NCBI RefSeq assembly: GCF_014191255.1
Contig: NZ_JACHWH010000006.1
Location: 248,001-312,000, forward strand
Direction of reading: 5' to 3'
Length of the DNA stretch: 64,000 nt
Source of the DNA: Amycolatopsis bartoniae
GTDB taxonomy: Bacteria > Actinomycetota > Actinomycetes > Mycobacteriales > Pseudonocardiaceae
Shown: in pieces, positions 55,727 through 62,759 of the stretch
Layout: every line of letters starts with the position of its first letter
Numbering within the stretch: position 1 is the stretch's first letter
Made by a program: the position numbers and the translations under genes
Notes under the pieces: model-generated
Told to the model about the DNA's origin: nothing
The model's database searches: none
Seen by the model: the letters and a program-made list of their open reading frames with translations, nothing else

Positions 55727-56887
55727 ATGCTGGCAAGGGATTTCGGGCTTACCGAGACCCAGCGCGACTTCCGCGCGATGGCCGCGGAGTTCGTCGACGC
55801 CGAGATCGTGCCGAACGCGCGCGACTGGGACCGCGCCGAGTCGGTCGACACCGGGATCGTGCGGCGGCTCGGTGAGCTGGGCTTCCTCGGGCTGATGGTG
55901 CCGGAGACCTACGGTGGCGTCGAGGCGGACATGCTGTCCTACATCCTCGTCACCGAGGAGCTCGGCCGCGGCGACTCCGCGGTGCGCGGCATCGTCTCGG
56001 TGTCGCTGGGCCTGGTCACCAAGACGATCGCGGCGTACGGCACCGAGGAGCAGAAGCAGGAGTGGCTGCCGCGGCTCGTCAGCGGCGAGGCGCTCGGCTG
56101 TTTCGCGCTCACCGAGCCGGGCACGGGTTCGGACGCCGGATCGCTGTCGACCTCGGCCAAGCAGGACGGGTCCGACTGGATCCTCAACGGCGGCAAGATG
56201 TTCATCACCAACGGCACGTGGGCCAAGGTGGCGCTGACCTTCGCCCGCACCAGCGAGAAGGGCGTCACGGCGTTCCTCGTGCCCACCGACTCCCCCGGGT
56301 TCACGGCGAAGGAGATCAAGGGCAAGCTGGGCCTGCGCGGCCAGGCGACGGCGGAGCTGACGTTCGACAACGTCCGCATACCGGACTCCGCACGGCTCGG
56401 GGAGGTCGGCCGCGGCCTCGGCATCGCGCTGGGCGCGTTATCTCGGGGCCGGATCTCGGTCGCGGCGGGTTCGGTCGGCGTGGCCCAGGCGGCGCTCGAC
56501 GCCGCGACGCGGTACGCGACCGAGCGGGAGCAGTTCGGCAAACCGATCGCGTCGTTCCAGCTGGTGCAGGAGCTGCTGGCGGACGCGGCCGTGGACGTGC
56601 AGAGCGCGCGGCTGCTGACCCACCACGTGGCGCGGATGGCCGACGCCGGCATCGCGCCGAAGGACTACGCGGTGGACGCCTCCGCGGCGAAGTACTCCGC
56701 GAGCGAGACGGCGGTGCGCGTCACGAACAACTGCCTGCAGGTCTTCGGCGGGTACGGGTTCATCGACGAGTACCCGGTGGGCAAGTACGTGCGCGACGCC
56801 CGGGTGCTGACGTTGTACGAAGGCACCAGCCAGGTGCAGAAGCTGATCATCGGACGTGACCTGACCGGGGTGAACGCCCTGGCGTAG
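55727..56887 (+). CDS. Acyl-CoA dehydrogenase
   Basis: 386-residue FAD-dependent dehydrogenase with the usual three domains. CFALTEPGTGSDAG contacts FAD and substrate, FITNGTWA is another FAD-binding mark, and the catalytic base Glu365 is in TLYEGTSQ, the position used by short- and branched-chain enzymes. It introduces the first double bond in an acyl-CoA. AAGGAGAG precedes ATG 55727. It is the last gene of the operon and ends 20 bases from the convergent thiolase gene. Confidence 0.92.
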   Translation: MLARDFGLTETQRDFRAMAAEFVDAEIVPNARDWDRAESVDTGIVRRLGELGFLGLMVPETYGGVEADMLSYILVTEELGRGDSAVRGIVSVSLGLVTKTIAAYGTEEQKQEWLPRLVSGEALGCFALTEPGTGSDAGSLSTSAKQDGSDWILNGGKMFITNGTWAKVALTFARTSEKGVTAFLVPTDSPGFTAKEIKGKLGLRGQATAELTFDNVRIPDSARLGEVGRGLGIALGALSRGRISVAAGSVGVAQAALDAATRYATEREQFGKPIASFQLVQELLADAAVDVQSARLLTHHVARMADAGIAPKDYAVDASAAKYSASETAVRVTNNCLQVFGGYGFIDEYPVGKYVRDARVLTLYEGTSQVQKLIIGRDLTGVNALA

Positions 56888-56907
56888 CGCGTCCACCCCG
56901 GTGTGCG

Positions 56908-58101
56908 TCAGAGCCGTTCGACGATGGTCGCGTTGGCCAGCCCCCCGGCCTCGCACATCACCTGCAGGCCGTAGCGGCCTTCGCGCTGTTCGAGCACCGA
57001 GAGCAGCGTCGTCATCAGGCGGCCGCCGCTGGCGCCCAGGGGGTGCCCGATGGCGGTGGCGCCGCCGTTGACGTTCACCTTGGCGGGGTCCGCGCCGGTC
57101 TCGGCGAGCCAGGCGAGGACGACGCTGGCGAACGCCTCGTTGACCTCGAAGGCGTCGATGTCGGCGAGCGACAGCCCGGCGCGGTCGAGCACCTTCGCGG
57201 TCGCGGGGATGATGCCGGTGAGCATGAACAGCGGGTCGTCGCCGACGACGGCGAAGCTGTGCAGCCGGGCGCGCGGTGTGAGGCCGAGCTGCCGCGCGGT
57301 GTCGCCGCTGGTGATCAGCACGGCGGAGGCTCCGTCGTTGATGGGGGACGAGTTGCCCGCGGTGACCTTGAAGTCCAGCTGCGGGAAGCGCTCGTGCCAG
57401 ATGTCGGCCTCGAAGGCGGGTTTGAGGCCGGCGAGGACGTCGGTGGTCGTGCCCGGCCGGATCGACTCGTCCCGGTTGACCTGCACCAGCTCCCCGTCCT
57501 TGCCGGGGGCCTTGAGCGGCACGACGTCCCGGGCGAAGCGCCCCTCGGCCCAGGCGCTCGCGGCCCGGCGATGGCTTTCCGCGGCGAACTCGTCGAGCTG
57601 TGTGCGGGAGAGGTGCCAGCGGTCGGCGATGAGCTCGGCGCTGATCCCCTGCGGCACCAGCCCCTCGGGATACCGCGCGCTGATCTCAGGTCCGAGAAAG
57701 TCCCGCCCGGCGGCTTGGCTGCCGATGGGCACGTGACTCATCGACTCGATCCCGGACGCGATCACCACGTCGTAAGCACCTGCCAGCACCCCCTGGGCGG
57801 CGAAGTGAATCGCCTGCTGCGACGACCCGCACTGCCGGTCGACGGTGACGGCGGGCACGGACTCGGGCAACCCCGCGGCGAGGGCGGCCCAGCGTGCCGT
57901 GTTTCCGCTCTGCTCCCCGATCTGCCCGACAGCGCCACTGATCACGTCGTCGATGCGCGAGCCGTCGATGCCCGTCCGTTCGACCAGCGCCCTGATCGCG
58001 TGGGCGTGCAGGTCGACCGGATGCACCCCGGCGAGCGCCCCGCCGGCCTTCCCCTTGCCGACCGGCGTCCGCACCGCGTCGACGATGACTGCGTCCCGCA
58101 T
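56908..58101 (-). CDS. Acetyl-CoA acyltransferase (thiolase)
   Basis: 397-residue degradative-type thiolase. The nucleophile Cys91 is in VDRQCGSSQQA, His353 in GHPLGASGG, and the second Cys383 in MCEAGG. It cleaves a 3-oxoacyl-CoA into acetyl-CoA and a shortened acyl-CoA, completing the set of beta-oxidation steps encoded by the convergent operon; a separate hydratase is not seen in the window. AAGGAGG lies close to ATG 58101. Confidence 0.92.
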   Translation of the reverse strand: MRDAVIVDAVRTPVGKGKAGGALAGVHPVDLHAHAIRALVERTGIDGSRIDDVISGAVGQIGEQSGNTARWAALAAGLPESVPAVTVDRQCGSSQQAIHFAAQGVLAGAYDVVIASGIESMSHVPIGSQAAGRDFLGPEISARYPEGLVPQGISAELIADRWHLSRTQLDEFAAESHRRAASAWAEGRFARDVVPLKAPGKDGELVQVNRDESIRPGTTTDVLAGLKPAFEADIWHERFPQLDFKVTAGNSSPINDGASAVLITSGDTARQLGLTPRARLHSFAVVGDDPLFMLTGIIPATAKVLDRAGLSLADIDAFEVNEAFASVVLAWLAETGADPAKVNVNGGATAIGHPLGASGGRLMTTLLSVLEQREGRYGLQVMCEAGGLANATIVERL

Positions 58102-58258
58102 GGGAGTCCTCCTTGCCCGAGTTGAGAAGCTACTCCCCGGTATACGCTGCTACGTTGGATTCCACAACTCAGTGTGGCGCACTCCCCCGTTCGCCACTCA
58201 CCGTGACGGCGCGGCCCCTATATCGCAACCGCCCGTACAGCCAGAAACCACCCCCCGG

Positions 58259-58287
58259 TTCAGGAGGCCGGAGGCATGGGCTAATCT
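58259..58287 (+). promoter_or_regulatory. Possible tRNA-Leu promoter
   Basis: TTCAGG (58259-58264), a 17-base spacer and TAATCT (58282-58287) place a start site about six bases before the tRNA 5' end. Confidence 0.4.
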
Positions 58288-58299
58288 CTTTTCCAGCAA

Positions 58300-58383
58300 G
58301 TCCGAGTGGCGGAATGGCAGACGCGCTAGCTTGAGGTGCTAGTGCCCTTAACGGGCGTGGGGGTTCAAGTCCCCCCTCGGACA
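58300..58383 (+). tRNA. tRNA-Leu (anticodon GAG)
   Basis: An 84-base class II tRNA. The acceptor arm GTCCGAG (58300-58306) pairs with CTCGGAC (58376-58382), with discriminator A at 58383. The anticodon loop is TTGAGGT between CTAGC and GCTAG, giving GAG, which reads CUC and CUU. A long variable arm (TGCCCTTAACGGGCG) and the T-arm GGGGGTTCAAGTCCCCC are clear. CCA is not encoded. An integrase gene follows within 600 bp, so the 3' end of this tRNA is the likely attachment site of an old integrated element. Confidence 0.95.
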
Positions 58384-58390
58384 CAGTTTC

Positions 58391-58466
58391 GTGGCAACCG
58401 TGCCACATCTGACGTATCAGTGCCAGAAGGCACTTCAACACCACGCCGTGGCCTCCAAGCCACGGC
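58391..58466. repeat. Three tandem hairpins after tRNA-Leu
   Basis: GTGGCA/TGCCAC (58391-58396, 58401-58406), AGTGCC/GGCACT (58419-58424, 58429-58434) and GCCGTGGC/GCCACGGC (58445-58452, 58459-58466) are perfect stems with loops of four, four and six bases. They may end the tRNA transcript. Their dense spacing beside an integrase gene also fits recombinase arm sites. Confidence 0.5.
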
Positions 58467-58491
58467 TTCGTGCTTTCCGGCGGCGGTCATC

Positions 58492-58953
58492 GTGACCGGC
58501 CCCGTCATCACTCCCCTGGCCGTCCCGTCCGCTGCTGCGCGGGCGAAGATCCCGATTCGCGCCATGGGCCGCCGGGTTCTGCCGTTACCGACTTTGGCGA
58601 CACCGCGCACCTGCGATGTCGTGTACGGGCTGTCCGCTGTGGACTGCCGGGGCCGGATCGCTGATCGTGCCGTCGTCGCCGCGCTCGGCTGGTGCCCCGG
58701 CACCCTCCTGGGGATCCGCGAAGCCCACGGCCTGCTCGTCGTGCGGCCCACCCCGCATGGTCCGGTGAGCGTGACGCCGCCGGGGTATCTGCGCCTGCCC
58801 GCCGCGATCCGCCACTCCAGCCAGCTTTCGCCCGGGGATCGGCTCCTGCTCGCGGCCTACCCATCTCACGACCTGCTCATCGTCCACCCACCCGCAGCGC
58901 TCGACGAACTACTGACACCGCACCACCGCGACCTGCTGGCGGTGATCCCGTGA
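58492..58953 (+). CDS. AbrB/SpoVT-like protein beside the integrase
   Basis: 153-residue protein with two related halves resembling AbrB-type swapped-hairpin elements: RTCDVVYGLSAVDCRGRIAD and GWCPGTLLGIREAHGLLVV, then PPGYLRLPAAIRHSSQLSPG and GDRLLLAAYPSHDLLIV. Similar proteins are found next to tyrosine recombinases in actinomycetes and may regulate excision; the function is unproven. GTG 58492 was chosen because VPSAAARAK precedes the core; ATG 58564 is the alternative. The stop overlaps the integrase GTG (GTGA). Confidence 0.65.
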   Translation: MTGPVITPLAVPSAAARAKIPIRAMGRRVLPLPTLATPRTCDVVYGLSAVDCRGRIADRAVVAALGWCPGTLLGIREAHGLLVVRPTPHGPVSVTPPGYLRLPAAIRHSSQLSPGDRLLLAAYPSHDLLIVHPPAALDELLTPHHRDLLAVIP

Positions 58954-59975
58954 ACGAACAGCAGGTGCCCCGAGACCACGCCGCCCTCGACGCCGCGAAA
59001 GTTCTGCTGACCCGGCTGGGCCTCTCCCCCGAAGACCTCCTCGCCAGCGTGTCTCCGCGCCCGCCAGTGCCGACCTTTGCCGAGTACATCCCCGTCGTGG
59101 CCGCAGCGGTCTCCGAGGGTGCCCGGCGCGTGTACGGCAGCTACTGGAACCGCATCGAGCACGCCTGGGGTCCCCGGCGCCTCGACGAACCCACTCCTAC
59201 CGAGATCAAGCAGCTTGTCGAGCACACCAAGGCCAACGTCGTACCGCGCCGCAACGGCCGCGGCGGACGCAGCGCAGGCGAACACCTCATCGCCGCCCTG
59301 CGCTGCCTCTACCGCCACGCCGAAGACGACCACCTCATCGCACCCGCCGCCAACCCCGCCGCCAAAGTTCCCAAACCCCGCCGCCTACCCTCCACCCGGC
59401 GCGCAGTCGCCGACAACCGTCTGGCCGAGATCAACCGTGTTGCCGCCACCACCGGCAACGACCCGGTCCTCGACTGCCTCATCCTGCGCCTGCACACCGA
59501 AACCGCCTGCCGCCGCGGCGGCGCCCTCGCCCTCCGCCCCCACGACCTCGACCCCGCCCAATGCCTGATCTTCCTCCGCTAAAAAGGCGAAACCACCCGC
59601 TGGCAACCCGTCTCCCCCACCCTCATGACCCACCTGCAACACCACGCCCGCGAACGCCATGCCCCACCCGACGGGCAACTCCTCCGCTACAGCGACGGCC
59701 GCCCCATCACCGCCCGCCGCTACGACCACCTCTGGCACCGCATCGGAAGGCACCTGTCCTGGGTCAGCGCCCAAGGCATCTCCACCCACTGGCTCCGCCA
59801 CACCACCCTCACCTGGGTCGAACGCAACTTCGGCTACGCCATCGCCCGCGCCTACGCCGGACACGCAGAAACAACCGGAGACGCCGGAACCACCACCACC
59901 TACGTCCGCGCCAGCCTCACCGAAGTCGCGGCCGCCCTCGCCGCCCTCACCGGGGAAGCGCACCCGTGCGCTTGA
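58950..59975 (+). pseudogene. Tyrosine recombinase/integrase broken by one in-frame TAA
   Basis: Frame begins at GTG 58950 (MNEQQVPRDHAALDAAKV) and runs to TAA at 59580-59582. It then continues in the same frame, without further defects, to 59975. The first part holds the SAM-like core-binding region and the first catalytic Arg (TETACRRGGALAL). The second holds HWLRHTTLTW (HxxR), GHAETTGD and the nucleophile Tyr in TTYVRAS. The break reads LIFLR-stop-KGETTRW, where relatives have a Glu, so one G-to-T change (GAA to TAA) explains it. The full protein would have about 341 residues. As it stands, no active recombinase is expected unless the stop is suppressed. Confidence 0.85.
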
Positions 59976-60039
59976 AAGCGCAGCTCGTGTCTCGCAGAGG
60001 ATGGTGGCGGCCCGAGTTGGCACGATGACCGGCTGCAGG

Positions 60040-60079
60040 TTCCTATCTCAGGGCGCGTGTGCACGCCCTGAGATAGGAA
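60040..60079. terminator. Long perfect inverted repeat between integrase and hisS
   Basis: Arms of 16 bp (60040-60055 TTCCTATCTCAGGGCG and its complement 60064-60079) surround an eight-base loop, and GCAG/CTGC extends the stem across one bulged G. It lies between convergent genes, so it can serve as a bidirectional terminator. There is no T-run, and it could also be a remnant end of a mobile element. Confidence 0.55.
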
Positions 60080-60177
60080 CTGCACTCAGCCATCTACCGC
60101 TGGCCAGGACGCTCTACTGATCACCTGGCCGCCGGTCACCAGGGCGAAAGGAAACTACCGCTTCGCCGGAGCACCAG

Positions 60178-61476
60178 TCAGACTCCCGCAAGCACCCGCT
60201 GCAGGTGCTCGGCGACCTGGTGGCGTGCCACCTGGGTCTGCTCGCCGGAGGCCATGTCGCGGATGGTGACTTGGCCGTTGGCCTGTTCTTCGGGGCCGTA
60301 GATGAGGACGGTGCGGGCGTGCTGATCGTTAGCCCATTTCAGCTGCCGACCAAGTTTGCCCGAGGTGCCGAGGTACACCGCCGTCCGCAGCCCGCGGCCG
60401 CGCAGCTCCCCGGCGAGGCGCAGGACGTCGTCTTCGGCGCCGAGGACGGTCAGGGCCACCTCGAGCCCGCGAACCTCGGCGTCGTGGGCGGTCTGAACGG
60501 CGAGGATACGTTCGATGCCGATGGAGCCGCCGCAGGCGGGCAGGTCGGGGCCGCCGAGTTTGGCGACGAGGCCGTCGTAGCGGCCGCCGGAGGCGATGGA
60601 ACCGGGGTAGCCGGGGGCGGTGACTTCGAAGATCGGGCCGGTGTAGTAGTCCAGGCCGCGCACCATGCGCGGAGTGAACGCCACCCGCCCCGCGGGCAGG
60701 CCCGCGGTGAGCTCGAGCAGCCGGTCGACCTCGGCCAGGCCGATGCGGCCGCGGTCGGTAGTAGCGAGCCGGGCCCGCATTCCGGCCTCATCACCGACGA
60801 TGTCCTCCACCAGAGTCTTCGCGGTGTCCGAGTCGAGGCCGCGTTCGGCGAGTTCCTCGATGACCTGCTGCGGCGGGGTCTTGTCGAGCTTGTCGAGGCT
60901 GCCCAGCACGCGCAGGCCGAGTTCCTCGGGGACCTGGTAAGCGTCCAGCAGTCCGTAGAGGGCCCGGCGGCTGTTGATCAGGAATTGGAACTCGGGGACG
61001 CCGAGCGCGGTGAGGGCGTCGTTGATCGCCCACACGGTGTCGGCGTCGGCAAGAGGGGAGGAGGAACCGACGGTGTCGATGTCGCACTGGACGAACTCGC
61101 GGAAGCGGCCCTGGGCGGGGCGGTCGGCGCGCCAGACCGGGCCGATGGCGTAGCGCTTGTACGGGGAGGGCAGCTGCGAGCCGTAGGTGCCGATCACCCG
61201 GGCGAGGGGGACGGTGTGGTCGTAGCGCAGGGCGAGATCAGCCTCGCCGGTAGCTTCGTGGACGCCGCGTTTGAGGATCTTGAAGATCAGGGCGGAGGCT
61301 TCCTCACCGAGCTTGCCAGCGAAGACCTCGAGCCGTTCGAACGCCGGGGTCTCGAGCGGGTCGAACCCATAGCGCTCGAACACGTCGCTGACGGTGGCGA
61401 ACGCGGCCGTGCGGCGGCGGACCTCGTCGGCGAGGAAGTCGCGGGTGCCTGAGGGCGGTTCGGCCGCCTGCGCCAT
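60178..61476 (-). CDS. hisS: Histidine--tRNA ligase, archaeal/eukaryotic-like type
   Basis: 432-residue class II synthetase charging tRNA-His. Motif 2 reads ALRYDHTVPLAR, then PVWRADRPAQGRFREFVQCD; the GRFREF-QCD form is that of archaeal/eukaryotic HisRS rather than the usual bacterial RPEGT form. Histidine-specific GLDYYTGPIFEV and SGGRYDGLV, motif 3 in GGSIGIERI and a C-terminal anticodon domain (LGTSGKLGRQLKWAND) are intact. GAAGGA precedes ATG 61476. Its place inside a decayed island suggests an acquired second copy, perhaps insensitive to a HisRS inhibitor, but the housekeeping copy is not visible here, so it could be the only one. Confidence 0.87.
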   Translation of the reverse strand: MAQAAEPPSGTRDFLADEVRRRTAAFATVSDVFERYGFDPLETPAFERLEVFAGKLGEEASALIFKILKRGVHEATGEADLALRYDHTVPLARVIGTYGSQLPSPYKRYAIGPVWRADRPAQGRFREFVQCDIDTVGSSSPLADADTVWAINDALTALGVPEFQFLINSRRALYGLLDAYQVPEELGLRVLGSLDKLDKTPPQQVIEELAERGLDSDTAKTLVEDIVGDEAGMRARLATTDRGRIGLAEVDRLLELTAGLPAGRVAFTPRMVRGLDYYTGPIFEVTAPGYPGSIASGGRYDGLVAKLGGPDLPACGGSIGIERILAVQTAHDAEVRGLEVALTVLGAEDDVLRLAGELRGRGLRTAVYLGTSGKLGRQLKWANDQHARTVLIYGPEEQANGQVTIRDMASGEQTQVARHQVAEHLQRVLAGV

Positions 61477-61547
61477 GACCGGTAGTCCTTCACGTGGTGC
61501 TGGTGTTGCTGACCGTCACGACGGTACCGGTCCGGTTCCCGCCCAGG

Positions 61548-61898
61548 TCAGGCGGTCTGCCAGGAGCGGATCCACAGCTCGACGGCCAGCAGATTGACCA
61601 GCGGCCACAGGCTCGCCCCGCTGTGCCCAAGGGCGGCGGCCATCGGCGCGTCCAGGGCGAGCTGGGGTCGGATGACGCCCAGCCGCGGTACCAGCACCTG
61701 CAGGAGCACGACCAGCCCGTAAACGGCGTACTTCAGACCCAGCGGATCGTGATCGCGCTCCAACACGACAGCGATCGGTATATCCGCCGTCGTCACCTCT
61801 TCCACCAGCACGGGCAGGCGCTCCGGCCGCAGCCAGCTCAGGTGCAGCGTGAACGGCACCACCGCCGCTGGCCCGAGATCGCGGGTCCGGGCGAGCAC
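61548..61898 (-). pseudogene. Truncated conserved actinobacterial protein
   Basis: 116-residue frame. VPFTLHLSWLRPERLPVLVE, then IPIAVVLERDHDPLGLKYAV resembles the C-terminal half of an uncharacterised actinomycete protein family seen near XRE/IrrE-type genes. The N-terminal half is missing; the frame upstream is closed by a stop, and only a GTG at 61898 remains as start. The last third (HSGASLWPLVNLLAVELW) does not look like family ends. It follows the IrrE pseudogene on the same strand, so both probably decayed together. Confidence 0.5.
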
Positions 61899-61917
61899 GT
61901 TGTGCAGGCCGGCCCGA

Positions 61918-62370
61918 TTATCCTCGGCGATGTAGCCGGCGCCAGCCGAGCAGAGACAAGCCAGTCACGGCGCGAGGAGTCTCCGTGGGTAAATCTCCCG
62001 GCTCGCGCAGTGTCCATCCGTACTGATTGAGACAGATACGAAATGACTTGAACTGGCTGGGCTGACGCATCCGAGATCGGCGACCGCTGGATGGGGAACG
62101 CCATGGACGCCTTCCACATCTTCTTCAGCTCGGCCAGCCTGGCGAACTGGCGAACGGTCGGACCTTGCAGCGTCGGCGGGATCTCTTGCGCTGGTGCGAG
62201 AAACTCCCCCGCGAACTGATTGGCCTGCCGTTCCTGGTCCTCGTGCGGAAGCTCGTGCATCAACAGATATCCGAGTTCGTGAGCGAGGGTGAAGCGCTCA
62301 CGATCCGGCGCGAGGCCGCGATTGCCAGGATCACTGGCGACTCCCCCGGACCTCCACGAACTCCCTGCGT
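61918..62370 (-). pseudogene. Decayed ImmA/IrrE-type metallopeptidase
   Basis: Pieces of one IrrE-like gene lie in three reading frames. GESPVILA leads, with a shift near 62321-62325, into APDRERFTLAHELGYLLMHE and ERQANQFAGEFLAP and LKKMWKASMAFPIQR. A shift near 62081-62090 gives ADLGCVSPAS, and another near 62055-62065 gives FKSFRICLNQYGWTLREPGD, which ends at the TAA at 61918-61920. The zinc motif HExxH has become HELGY. IrrE/ImmA proteases normally cleave a partner repressor. With at least three frameshifts and a lost zinc ligand the gene is dead. Confidence 0.7.
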
Positions 62371-62759
62371 CCTGGGCACTGGTGCCGAGATCTTCCAAGG
62401 GCCCAGACAAGAAGGATGCCTCTGGTCCGCCAGAGTCCTCAGCAACGCCCGTCAGCAGAACAGGACTCACGATCGACGGCAGGTGAACCACCAAGAGCAG
62501 CTTCTAGCCCAATCACGCGTAGGTGGTGGTCGACGCCCGAGTGCTGTCAGTCCACCGTTGAGCGGCGTCGAGGAAGACGGCGTCACGCCAGACGCCGTAC
62601 CGCTGCCGGGCAATGTCCCAGGGTCGGCCCAGCTCAGGAGCCAGGAGTCCAAGTCTCTACCTGGTTCTTACAAGGTTTGCGCTCTGGAGCTGCACGCAAC
62701 ACTGACCGACGATCGCGGTGTAGTCGTTCAGCTCTCGCACCGTGTGAAAGGCCCCCGGT
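62371..62759. other. Stretch without an intact gene before the radical SAM gene
   Basis: No frame here has a start, ribosome site and recognisable protein together. Possible remnants of the N-terminal part of the IrrE-like gene lie at the left. A precursor peptide would be expected directly upstream of the maturase, but none is recognisable; the only short frame in phase (ATG 62612, 30 codons) carries no leader/core pattern. Confidence 0.5.

Noticed and set aside
58139-58146. GTATAC palindrome before the thiolase gene as a third copy of the TGTATAACG motif
   Set aside because: It shares only the six-base palindrome, not the flanking GCTCG or the ACG segment.
59580-59582. Programmed read-through or recoding of the integrase TAA
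   Set aside because: No recoding signal was seen. TAA is the least read-through stop, and the neighbourhood shows general gene decay, so a simple nonsense mutation is more likely.
62612-62704. 30-codon frame (ATG 62612) as a candidate precursor peptide for the maturase
   Set aside because: No ribosome site, no leader-core pattern, and no repeated aromatic motif typical of cyclophane substrates.
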